A stretch of DNA of 64,000 nucleotides from Nymphaea colorata (taxonomy: Eukaryota > Streptophyta > Magnoliopsida > Nymphaeales > Nymphaeaceae). Position numbers and translations under genes: made by a program. Of the stretch, positions 1 through 11,010 are shown piece after piece (the stretch's first letter is position 1; the number at the start of each line of letters is the position of its first letter). The stretch is taken from the NCBI RefSeq assembly GCF_008831285.2, contig NC_045143.1, positions 15,277,151-15,341,150 on the forward strand, read 5' to 3'. The notes under the pieces are model-generated. The model was not told where the DNA came from. It did no database searches and was given only the letters and a program-made list of their open reading frames with translations.

Positions 1-2588
1 AAAAATCTTGTTAAGGAGGACCTACTAATTGAGGTAGTAACAAATAGAATATTTGGGCATCCAATATTTCACCGTTTCTTGTCTTGGTTTGTGGGAGGAA
101 GCTGTTGGAGACTCTGAGAACATTGTTTTATGATTCTTTGTTTCTGTTAACCTGCATCTCATGATTACCTGGTGTTGTAGGATCTTTGCTTGGTCCTGCA
201 TCTGTATGATGTTATTGAACCCTGGCTGCTGTGATGCATTGTGGACATGACATCCTGGAAGGCCAAAAGTTGCTTAAACGAAGCTTATCCCAGTCATGTC
301 CATTCCCTAGAAGATGGACTGCAAGTAGATACTTCCAAACCATTAATGTGTCAATTACAAATAAATATTATCTTATGTCTATTCATCTTTCATTATGCAG
401 TTTAGTCTCAAAAAGGTAGTTTATATTGCTCTTTTGTGTTTTTCAAGAACAATTGATGTCAAGATGCATCAAATGCAGTATGTGGTTCATTCAAAGCAAC
501 TAACAACTGAAGAAGCTATTGCAGCTGCAGGGGGTGTGCAAGTAACTTTTGGGTGCTTGTACAACATAAATTTTGAAGTTTGGCAGTGTGGAAGTTGTGG
601 ACGATTCTATCGGGAGGTCAGAACTTTTCTGTTGGTTTCGGCTTGGAAATTTGCTATTCATTTGATGAAACAAAGTATTCTTAATTATGTGATGTAGGTG
701 ACTAATGTTGCAGTGGTTTCTTTGTTTGGGCATAAGCATAATCTGAAAGGCCAATTTGGTAAATTTTCTGCATTCTTGTGATATCACACTTGAATCCACA
801 TTATTTGATCCTCACCTTTAACCTCTCTCTCTCTCTCTCCCTCTAGTAGTTACATGTGTGAATCTGCTGAGGTAATTGCTGCAGCAAAATCCTGCTTGCT
901 TGAGTTGTTTCCATAAAAAATAGAAGTGTTCTGAGCACATATGATGCAGCAGAAGAGTTGAATGCAGAAGTTTTGTGTCCTTTCTGAGCACATATGATGC
1001 TGCATAACATCTGATACTGCAGCTGCAGCTTTCATAAAAAGTACATCCAACAGGGTGCTCAAGTATCTCGAGTTTGAGTAACAAACTTTGTGGTGTGTTT
1101 GGATGGATTTGATTCGATCATTGTTTTACACAGTGGGCACAACAAAGGTATGGTAGTAGATCTTCATTGTTCCTAATTTATAAGTTGTGCTGCTTGATTT
1201 CTTTAGAATTGAAGTGGAAAAGACTCATTAGGAGACACTATTAAGATTGCGGCTTGGCCCACTTAATTACTACATTGGTTGTTGTGGAATTTATATACTC
1301 TTAGACGTTGTCCGGAGACAAAATTAAAAGTCTATCACTAAGAGAGAACTGTCCTATAAGCATTAGCTATCATTTGAGATGTAGCAGTGATTACTGGTAT
1401 TTTTTTAATAATTTCTTATGGTACCTATAATAATGGATTACTAACTTTTATCAATCCAGCAATATTCCACACACACACACAACACCATAGAGCTATATGT
1501 TCGAGACATCCATATGGGTGGACGACAAGAATAACACACACACACACACACATATGTGAGTATGAAAAACATTGTCTTAGGGTGGAGTGGATGGTGCATC
1601 GATGAGCTTAGTATCTTTTATTAAATAAATTAAGTTAAAATGAAAAATATTGCTCGATAACTTAAACAATTGAAAAGGTTGGGCTCGTTTAGATTGGTTT
1701 ATACAATCTATAAAATAAGTCTTATATATGTTCTGCATCAAGGACTTTTCTTGTGGTAGTGGTAACAATGGGTGGGTGGGTCTTGCATTCTCTTTCGACC
1801 AGCAGAATTCGTACCTCGTTGATTATGCCTTGCGCATAGTTCAAGCCTGCTCAATTCAATTAGTGAAGTAAAGCAAACAAGCAGACTTAAATTTGGTTCA
1901 CGCAATGCATGAAAATTAAATCGGATGATTTTGGAAAACTAGGAGATACATGTTTTAAGTATTGGTATTAGTTATGTATAGGCTCAACTACTCGAGGTCA
2001 TAATCAAATCAAATATTGGATTGTGTCTGGGCCATTGACATCCCTTGCTCTTGGAACTCAAAATGCATGCTAAGAAACTGGCGTGTGTGAATGAATATCT
2101 TTTGGCAACTCTGTACTAATAATAATGTGTTAAAGCGTTTGTCACCAAGTTCATAATTAAGATCGTCATTAGAAGGACGCAGCCACTTGGTTAGAAGTTC
2201 ATGCGTTGTTCAAAAACTTTGGTTAAAATCCTTCTGAACGTGGTTTTTGGTTGGTGAAAACGAGTCAACTGGTCCATTTAATCACATAATTTTAAACTTG
2301 TTAACTAATTAATTAAATGTGTTTCTCATATTCTAAACCATGAAAAAGAACATGAAAATCATATTTTTCAAAATCTTTAATTGCTCACTTTAAATATGGG
2401 TTGCTATTGTTTCTGTATGAAGAACATATCTATATATCCATCAAATTTGTCAAAAAGAAACAGAACATATGAAAAAGGGCTAAAATGGGTATTAGTTATT
2501 AGTGAGCATGCTTATAGGATCTGTCATGCGCTCGGGATTTAGGGCGATTTGGAGATCTGGATAACAAGCTATCTACAACCCTCAAAGT
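1..2588. other. No certain gene; low-complexity patches
   Basis: I recognise no gene family here. The only coding-like stretch is about 442-530 (+), which reads in one frame as TIDVKMHQMQYVVHSKQL and onward. It is preceded by tttttcaag and followed by a possible donor (GTAACT). It could be a lone exon, but I cannot place it in a family. A CT tract lies at 822-842 and CA tracts at about 1471-1482 and 1534-1551. A 19-bp motif, ttctgagcacatatgatgc, occurs twice, near 930 and 983. Confidence 0.5.
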
Positions 2589-2991
2589 TTAGGGGTGAAC
2601 AACCAGCCGAGTAACTCAAACTCGATTCTTTAAAGCTCGGCTTGAACTCAAGTTCGAGCCAGCTTTTCTACTCAATGAGCCAAACTTGAGTTGATGGTTC
2701 AGCTCGTTTAATTTATCAAGTCGAGTTCGAGTTTGTTTAACGAAGCTCGCATAACCCAACTCGGCTCATTAGCTCAAGTAACGTATTTTCTCCAGTTCTT
2801 TTGTCGATGCTTCACTTTCGCATTCTTTTTCTCTCTATTCACTGGCTTTTTCCTTCGTTCTCATGAACCCCCACCAGCCACAATTTCTTCAAACTACAAG
2901 CTATAGCATCAACACTAACTCGCTAAGGTACACCCTCTTGCTGTTGGCCTCTCCCATCCGTTTATTCTCCCATTCTCTCTTCCTCTCTTTA

Positions 2992-2995
<4 letters not shown>

Positions 2996-3033
<38 letters not shown>
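2996..3033. repeat. (CT)n-(AT)n compound microsatellite
   Basis: A CT dinucleotide run passes directly into an AT run inside the hAT-like element. Confidence 0.9.
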
Positions 3034-3061
3034 CCTCCTTGATCTCACACACTCTCTCGTT

Positions 3062-3265
3062 TTGCCAAAGGGAGGCTTTCTGGAACCCTCGCTTGGCCGC
3101 AAGGGTTTCCCTCAATCCCTTGCTTGGGCGAGGGTATGCCCAAATGTGGGTTTTAGAAACCCTCGCTTGGGCGGGTGAGGGTTTTAGAAACCCTTGTGTT
3201 GGGTGAGGGTTCCTCGCTTGGGCGGGTGGGGGCTTCCAAAACCTTTGCTTGGGCAGGGTTTTTAA
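3062..3265. repeat. Minisatellite with CTCGCTTGGGCGGG core
   Basis: Five or six irregular copies of a 30-40 bp unit lie inside the hAT-like element. Each contains cttgggcggg or cttgggcgag, followed by agggtt and often ttagaaaccc. Unit lengths vary, so this is a variable-number minisatellite and not a coding repeat. Confidence 0.7.
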
Positions 3266-3950
3266 GCTGGGAATGTTATGTTTCCCAAAAAGATCTTTGC
3301 GGGCCAAAGCACTGAAGATATTCTTCGGCTGGCAGGCAAGAAAGGCATGCCCATGATAGTTTTGAATCGAAAGACACTTTGGAAAATGACAGAAAACCTA
3401 TACTTTGTCTTGTCATGATGAAGAAAATAAAGGTAAGATAAATCTGAATTTGCTTTACATTTGTAGGTGTTTGACAACATCTGGCTTCTCACAATGTATG
3501 ATTTGTGCAACATCTTCGTACAACATTGATGTAACATTCCCCTAAATCACTTGAACCATTGCAGGGCGTAGAGTTGGGTTCTGGGTGGGGGAGAAGCGGG
3601 TGATGGCAGTGGCTGAGTTCCAATAGCATTCACATTTGATTTAATGAACTATGTGAACAGGAAAATGCTAAGGAAAATGCCAACAGTTGGTGTTGGCGGT
3701 GGTGGTTTTCTGTTCAAAGGCCTAGAAAGGCTACAGTGGTGGTGGTGGTAGATCTCCAAGATTCCAAGGCGAAGCAGTGAGTCTCATATATTCAAACGAG
3801 TTTGTCGAGCCTTAATCAAGTCAAACTCAAGCTCAACAAATTCGGCCGAGTCAAGCTCGAGCTGCTTCCGTCGAGCTATTCTCAAGCTCAAGCTCAAGGT
3901 TTCATTAGTCGAGTCGAGCTCGAGCTGGACTCGGCTCGTGTTCACCTCTA

Positions 3951-4325
3951 CTCAAAACCCATAAGATTCATGGAGTTTAGGGTTATATAATAAGTCTTAA
4001 AAAAATTTGAAAGCGCTGCACATTTCTCGCCAACTTTATTTTTCCTCAAAAAACGTTACAACGCTGTCAGCTTTTCTTACTTACACATTAGGTGACTGGA
4101 AAGCATCCATGGTGATGATTGATTTTTTTAATAATACATTCTTTACCCAAAATTATTATTTCAAGATTTCAGTTAAAGCCTACAAACTTGCAACAAGATA
4201 TTTTTAATAATACGTTAGGTGGCATGGATCGAGCTGGATTAACCTTAGTGAAATTTGTATTTATTAAAACTAATTTAAATTAGAAGAACATTCTTGAACA
4301 ATATCACGTAGATCCGTGGGTGGTC

Positions 4326-4392
<67 letters not shown>

Positions 4393-5090
4393 ATAATTCA
4401 GGCACTCCTTAAAAAAAATCAGCCGACAAAAATCAAAAGCAATGTTGTAAATATGGTTATGGCCAGACACATTGGTTTACCCACTAACATGGCATATTGG
4501 CTTGCAAATATTGTTACCCGTAGAACAATATTATCATTTTTCCTTTTTTTAAAGATTGTAAATATAGTTCAAATTTTTAATTAATTTATATGACGAGAAA
4601 CGAAACTTAAATAAAAACTTTATTTTCAAAAAGAGAAAAAAGAAAAAAGAAAAGCGAATCACTTTTATTTCTCTCAACCTAACTGCAAACACATTTAATG
4701 ATTTAATCCGAATAATTGTCGTTATAGGACGACAACAAAAACAATACAGCAGATTTCCTAAATAACGATGAAAAATTCCGATAAATTCTCGAAAAGAAAT
4801 ATCTGGACACTCTTCACCTCCGGTCAGTAGCCTCGGCAACATATTTTCTTGATGGGAAAAATACCTTGGTGGGACCGAATGGGCTGCTGCAAATCGGATT
4901 CCGAAATAACAAGGCGGGAGGGGAGGATATTGTCATTTTGAGGAACGCTAGTCTAAATATTTAAGCGCGCAAGGAGAAAAGAAAAAGGAATCTCTTTTTT
5001 TCTGTTCTTTTGGAAAACCGTCGTGAAGGGAAGTAACGAAAAAGAATTCTGGAGGAAGAAGGTTAGGAATCGACCCTTCCCCTGCCTGCC
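3951..5090. other. No gene seen; (TA)n tract and possible leader
   Basis: Mostly AT-rich unassigned DNA with a perfect (TA)n tract at 4329-4389. The last 130 bp (about 4955-5090) is less AT-rich and resembles a plant 5' leader (atatttaagcgcgcaagg, then a T-rich and purine-rich run) just before the tandem array. That is only an impression. No start codon or downstream frame confirms a gene. Confidence 0.4.
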
Positions 5091-5094
5091 TGAT

Positions 5095-6150
5095 CACCTT
5101 CGAAAGCATGCAGGAGCATGTTTCCCTCTGCGGATGCTTGTGTTAGTAACTGAAGAATTACGATCGCGATCGATTCCCGCATGATCATAGCTCAACTCTT
5201 GGTCGATCGTCGTTTTTGGTTGATCGTTCTGATCGCTGATATCTCTGCTGCTAACCGATTTCTGTTCGGAATTTCTACTCTGATCGTATGATTGTGGGTT
5301 ATATTGAGGCTGCATTTCTTTCAGTTGTAATTTCCGTCGATAATCCCATTTGTGCTTGTGTGATTTGATGTTTGCCTATGTGAATGATTGTGTTAGTATC
5401 TGGAGAATTACGATCGCGATCAATTCCTGCCTGATCATAGTTCAACTCTTGGTTGATCGCTGTTTTTCGTTGATCGTTCTGGTCACTATTCCGATTGTTG
5501 ATCTCTGCTGCTGATCGATTTCTGTTAGGAATTTCTACTCTGATCGCACGATTGTGGGCTGTATTGAGGCTACATTTCTTCCAGTCATAATTTCTGTCGG
5601 GATTCCTGTTTGTGCTTGTGTGTCTACCTATGTGAATGATTGTGTTAGTATCTGGAGAAGTACGATCGCGGTCCATTCCCTCCTGATCATAGTTCAACTC
5701 TTGTTCGATCACCGTTTTTCGTTGATTGTTCTGATCGCTATTCTGACTGCTGATATCTCTACTGCTGGTCGATTTTTTTTCGGAATTTTTACTCTGATAT
5801 CATGATTGTGGGTTGTATTGAGGCTGCATTACTTTCAGTTGTAATTTCCATCGTGAATCCTGTTTGTGCTTGCGTTATTTGATGTTTGTCTCTGGGAATG
5901 ATCATGCTAATATCTGGAGAACTACGATCGTGATCCATCCCTACATCATCATAGTTCAACAATTGGCTGATCGCCGTTGTTCGTTGATCGTTCTGATCGC
6001 TATCCCCATTGCTGATATCTCTGCTGCTGGCCGATTTCTGTTCGGAATTTCTACTCTTATTTCATGCTCGTAATAATCATCTTATGATCATAGTTCAACT
6101 CTGATCGTTCTGATCGCCTGATTGTGGGTTGTATTGTTTTGAAACAGGAT
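5095..6150. repeat. ~250-bp tandem array, GATCG-rich, four copies
   Basis: The anchor tgttagta (tgctaata in copy 4) recurs near 5141, 5391, 5642 and 5904, giving periods of about 250, 251 and 262 bp. A truncated fifth piece ends near 6150. Each unit carries several GATCG/CGATC motifs, ctctgctgctg, and attgtgggttgtattgaggctgcatt. The copies are diverged but colinear. Frames of up to 137 codons cross the array on both strands, and their ends shift from unit to unit, so I do not treat them as genes. Confidence 0.9.
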
Positions 6151-6288
6151 TCCCAAGTTGAAATGATCATCTTCTGAAAGAAATGCAGAAGATGCAGCAA
6201 AGTGCAGGCCAAGTAGGAACAGGCATCTCATAACGGTTGTTGGTGGGCTGATGTTTGTTGGGGCTTTTATGTTTCTCCTTCAACTTGG
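6148..6288 (+). other. Possible exon with a hydrophobic segment
   Basis: The stretch is bounded by gaaacag (acceptor-like) and TTGG followed by GTAAGT (a strong donor). One frame reads RNRHLITVVGG then LMFVGAFMFLLQLG, a basic stretch followed by a roughly 20-residue membrane-like segment, as in type II Golgi proteins. The same frame has a TGA near 6164, and no ATG precedes the segment. If real, it is either an internal exon entered at a later AG or a decayed copy. I do not recognise the family. Confidence 0.25.
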
Positions 6289-8052
6289 GTAAGTGAGAGT
6301 CTCACGTTCTTGGGCAATGCCATAGATAGACAATATCATGATTCCACATGTTCTGCTCATATGAAATGTAAAGTGACCATTTCTTGAACTTATTCTTTTA
6401 GTTGCTGTTGATTGACGTCGTTTGTAAAAAGCTGAAAAACTTCCCTTTATTGACCAAGCACTAAAGAGAAACCCTCTCTCTATATTTTACTCCCTAGACC
6501 TATAAATCAAGATTCTGTGTATCCCATGACACGGACTCAAACGGTAAAATATCCTAACCAAGATTAACGGCTTCCTCTAGGCATGCAGATTTTTTTAACT
6601 TTAAATGTTCATTCACAAATGGTAAAATATCCTAACCAAGACTAACGGCTCGTCTAGACAAGACCCTATATAATTTATCATTCTGCCATGTGTGAATGAT
6701 TTTTTTTCTTTTTATTCTTAATAATATATAAATCTTAAAAGATTATTGAAAATCTTATAAAATATTATTTTATGTGGAAGGAACATCAGTTACTTCATCC
6801 TGCAAAACAATGACACAAGGTCATGTTTTTACCTGCATCTCGCCATAAAAATGCAAAGCTAAAGACCTTCATGCAAGGCAAAATGATTTTTGTCCTCAAC
6901 TGACCTTTTAGAAAAGAATAAGTATGCTGGGATATTGGAAGCATTAGGTGGGTCATCAAATGAAAATTTCTCTTGAAAAAACTAAGAAGGTGGTTAGGCA
7001 CTCCAACTGTCTCTCTGCCTCTCTCTCTTTGTCTCTGTCTCTGTCTCTGTCTCTGTCTCTGTCTCTCTTTTTCTCACACGAACACACACACTCTTTGCCT
7101 ATTTCTTTTGTTTGGAGAACCATCTGATCAATGGCAATGGTGGGACTCTCTCATTGTGGATTTGAAGATGATGAGCAATTTATATCAATGGAAATCCTCT
7201 TGTCAGCTTCTTGTTTTTATTGTTATAGGCAAACACTAGCTTTTGTTTTCAAAAACTCTTGGTTCAATTGTATCAGCTAGTAGGTTCTGTACAAGCACAA
7301 AATCGTCCAATATCTTTGTTGTTTTACCTCTGCATCAATAAGTGTTGTGTATTTTGTTTTTCTGGAAGATTTTGATGCACTAGAGTATAAAGAGCACTTG
7401 GTTTTATCTTATTCATAATTATTATTTATTACAGAAAAGGAAAAAATGTACAGAATTTTATATTTGCTGGTACTGCTTTCTAACTAGTATTTCACAGGTT
7501 TCACACTTTCCAATCATTCATTCCTACTTTACATGCTGCCTCTGGCTTCCCTTGTTTATAAGAGTGCCAAGGTTCAATTTGTTGAGGAATTCAAAAAATC
7601 TACTGTACTAAAAAATGGAGAAGGAGCCCATCATCTTGACAGATTTATGATCACGGGGGGGAATTAAGATGAAGGGTCATCTATGTTGAGGCTGTATAAA
7701 CAATCTCATGGGAAAGTCTACTTGTTTGGCAATGAGATATCAATGCTCCTGCTGAGAAGATTAGTCAGTCTTTCAGTCAGGGACTCAGGAAACAATCTCC
7801 AAATATTAGTTTCTGGACAAATAACAAATTAAGCTGTGATGAGAATTGTTCTCCGTTTTCTTTGGTTTGGTGTTGCTTCAACATTTGTATCATATCTTTA
7901 TGTGTGAGTTTTTTGTGTTGCTGTTTTTTTTTTTAATCCGAAAGACTTCACTTTGATGTCGCTACACCTACTTTTTTATGTTTATTTATCCTCTGTTGAA
8001 TCATGTAGCCATAGATTGTCAAATGTAAACTATGATAGTGATAACCATGCAG
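6289..8052. other. No gene seen; pyrimidine microsatellite
   Basis: AT-rich unassigned sequence. A TCTGTC-type hexanucleotide tract runs at about 7009-7067, followed by CACACA. A segment of about 20 bp (ggtaaaatatcctaaccaag) is repeated near 6544 and 6620. Confidence 0.5.
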
Positions 8053-9821
8053 GAAGGGACTTCAAAATCCAAAGACTGTTTTCTACAAGACCTACATCTT
8101 TGTTCTAATTGCATATGCAAGTGTCCAGCTGGCCTTTAGCCTACTCATGCGCATTCCAGCTTGTCATAGGCTGACGAACCGATGTGATCAATGGCCTGTT
8201 ATGAGATTTATCAAGTGGATGCATCAGGTTTGGTTTCTCCATTGTTCTTCCCGTTGTATTTTCTATGGATCTGATTCATTTGTTGTTGTTCCTAACAACT
8301 GTTCTTTTCTGATTTAAGGAAAGGCATTATGTTGGACGAGGAATGTATGAGCGAACAACTGACTTTATCAAGTAAGTCTGTATTTTCCTGTGGAAATATC
8401 TTTGTCTTGTTCTCAAACATGGAATATTGTTTTAGTTTGATTTTGTGTATATGAAGGATTTTTTAGGTGTTTGGGTGTGCCCATGAGTAGGGTGGTTCTC
8501 TTGGGCCCTTGGCAGTTGTTTTGGCTTATTTCAATAGTGTTGTGCTTCACAATGGCTATGTCACATAGGTATGGGTACATACCATTTAAAAAAAAAACTT
8601 GGGTACGACTATATATATATATATATCTATATATCTATATATATATAAAATCAAAAAATAAGAATTCAAATTTTAAACAAACAGAAAAATGAAAAGAATA
8701 AAAACCCTAATTTTATGACAGAAATGGACTTGGTTAACATTGAGCATGTCAAAAAAAAAATAAGGATATGGTCTTGGGTATGTTGATCGTACTCGGGACG
8801 TAGCATGGGCATACAGGTACCCGTACCGATGACATACCCATATGGGTATGGATGCTGCTCCATAAAAGCAATACTTGTGTGACTTAGCACAATGGTTGTG
8901 TTCCACAAAATTGATTTTCTGATCTTTGATCATGTGCTCTACAAGATGCATGTAGTTGTGCAGAGATGCTTGCTAGGTCATTTTAGATAATGAAAAAATA
9001 GATCAATATAAACTTTCCATCATGAATATGTGCTTCAACAGGCAAGCGTGTCAGCTAGTACTTTTGAGTTTTGATATCTGAGCTTCTATTTCTAAACCAA
9101 AATTTATAAACTCAGATTGCATTCTTTAGATGATTGTTTTGGATATACTAGGAAATTGCACTGGGATCCAGGGGTAATGGTTGGACTTTGTGAAGTAATG
9201 AATACTTATCTTAGGTTTGTATCAGACAACCACACAACCAAAAGAGAAAATTTTAGACTGAGGAGGAGGAAGACAAATAAGACAGTTTGGTCCACTTTTT
9301 GACTTTTTTGTGTCCTTGGTGTTTCTTTCTTGTTTCTGTTGCATAAATGTTTGGGTTTTGAGAATGCTTCCATTTTGATTCTTGATAGTGATGGCATTTC
9401 ATTCTTTTGAAGCCCAATTGTGTGCAATTGGAATGTACATTTTCCTTGTACTCTTTTGGTTGTTAGGCACGTTGGACTGGATGAATCCTTTTGGCTGTTG
9501 TGAAGTCTGACTCTTTACTGTGTGAACTGGCACACAGTCCCATGAACAGGGTGCTCACGTTTTTTTCATACTGATAAAATGCAGATATATGATTTTCTGG
9601 CTTTGTGTATTTGGAGTGAAATTCTCATTTGCCTATTTCCTTCAGGAAAGTAAAAGCATATACCAATTGCTAACTGGTCGATGATGGTTCTTCTGTTTAT
9701 GTTTCATCTTTCTGACTGTTTCCTTTCCAACATATGCAGATAAGGCAATTGGTCAATCCTACAAAAATTATTATAAGTCTTAATGGGCTAGAGTATTCGT
9801 GGCATGATCTTGTATCAAAAC
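8053..9821 (+). pseudogene. Callose synthase fragment, four exons (CalS9/10-like)
   Basis: Four phase-compatible exons of a plant callose synthase (glucan synthase-like): 8053-8227, 8319-8371, 9585-9645 and 9740-9821. They encode the membrane region around MRIPACHRLTNRCDQW, then ERHYVGRGMYERTTDF, then FWLCVFGVKFSFAYFLQ, then LEYSWHDLVSK. This order and these motifs are typical of the segment just before the central loop in the GSL8/GSL10 (CalS10/CalS9) clade. Full-length proteins are about 1900 residues; only about 125 are present, and I find no flanking exons. All four exons are open and three junctions look normal. After exon 3 the expected donor reads CAG then GAAAGT, so GT has become GA. 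The exon 2-3 intron holds a TIR element (8556-8887). Family assignment is firm; subfamily and loss of function are inferred. Confidence 0.75.
8556..8887. mobile_element. hAT-like MITE, CTATGTCACA family, member A
   Basis: The left end is CTATGTCACATAGG and the right end, read in reverse complement, is CTAAGTCACACAAG. Perfect 8-bp direct repeats cacaatgg flank it (8548-8555 and 8888-8895), which defines the insertion exactly. It is 332 bp long. The inside holds ggtatgggtac-type repeats near both ends and an AT tract at about 8611-8646, with no coding capacity. It sits in an intron of the callose synthase fragment. Confidence 0.85.
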
Positions 9822-11010
9822 GTGAGTTTTTGCTGCCTTTGTCTAGTCATAAAATACTTTCGAGGGATTAAACTAGGAAGGTAAAATGTTCTTGTGGCCT
9901 GCATAAGCTCACATGCCTAACTACAATGGAAACAATGCATCTGTCATGCCAATGTTGAAGATTGCTGCTCTTTTCTTGAATCCTTTCCTGCAGGCCTCAT
10001 GATATGATATTTCATCACTGATGTTGTTTCTGTTGTTTTCTGCTGCTAAGCAGGCTGCAGGCCAATTTCTCTCTGATTAATTTGTTATTGTATAAGTATT
10101 TTGTTCCAGATGGCAGATACAGGATCACTCTAAGTGCTTCTGAATTTGGCTATATTTCTGAGTTTGATGGTACAGAAATATATTTCTAGATTTCCACTTG
10201 TAAATTCTTTCCTTTGTTTTGTGAGTTCCATACCAAAATCCATCTGCAAAATAAGACCATAGGAAGTACAGATCAACCGCATAACAGAACCACATTTGGA
10301 ATAAACTGCAAAGTGTAAACTGTGACCTTCTTGACAATGCGGTCCAAAAGCAGGCACAAACTTCTGCAGAGAAAGCAACAAGTGCAAAATATGGATGATA
10401 CAAGTGTTGAGCCTGGAAGGCATATCAGCAGTTTTTTTTTTATTGTCGACAAGATAATTTTACAAGGTTTAGTTATTCAATGTCAATGAAGAAGAGGAAA
10501 GAAAAGCAATGTTGCAGCATAGGGTACAACTAAGGGAACTATTAAACAGGACAAGGGCCAGCAGCAAGATGAATGTTTCAAGCTTTACAAGCTTGCAACT
10601 TAGTCTAAAACAAACAATTAACACCACAGATATTATAACGATTTTAAAGACGAGAAGTAGGGAACAGACATACTACCTGACCAACTCTTGTGCCCCCTTG
10701 GAGCATAGTTAATAGATGGAGTAGTGAACGTGTCCACCTCGGGGTGTTAGGGCTTCAGCCAGTATCTCATTAGAGATGCATTGTGATTACATGGATGAAG
10801 GAGTATTTGCTCCATACTTTGAGAATACATCTGTTAGAACAGCTCTTTCCCTGATCTTCAATCTGCACTTTCACAAAAATGTCTGTGAAAAACATGCTCT
10901 GTAGTGAACTTGAAAAACATATTCAACATGCACCTAAATAAAGCTATCTGTTCATGGCATAACAGCACCTGCTTGCAGAACCAAGGACCTTCAGTGATTT
11001 CAACCCCTTC
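9822..11010. other. No gene seen
   Basis: Neither strand yields a recognisable exon. Frames of 92 and 97 codons at 10125-10423 (-) overlap each other and show no family features. Further callose synthase exons were looked for downstream of 9821 and not found. Confidence 0.5.

Larger units (their letters stand above)
2589..3950. mobile_element. Non-autonomous hAT-like element
   Basis: The left edge reads TAGGGGTGAACA and the right edge reads TGTTCACCTCTA in inverse orientation, so the ends are terminal inverted repeats of the TAGRGGTG type usual in hAT elements. Just inside each end is a long GAGCTCGAG-rich zone (2610-2770 and 3790-3940), itself roughly inverted. The flanks ctcaaagt (2581-2588) and ctcaaaac (3951-3958) match at 6 of 8 bases, consistent with an eroded 8-bp target duplication. 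I see no transposase frame. Similar GAGTC/GAGCTC-rich sequence recurs near 35.75-35.88 kb. Confidence 0.6.

Noticed and set aside
3062-3265. Telomere-like repeat (gggttttagaaaccc words)
   Set aside because: The words are not the plant telomere unit TTTAGGG in tandem and are part of a variable GC-rich minisatellite.
5299-5712. 137-codon frame across the tandem array
   Set aside because: It simply reads through copies of the 250-bp unit. Neighbouring units break the frame and there is no family match.
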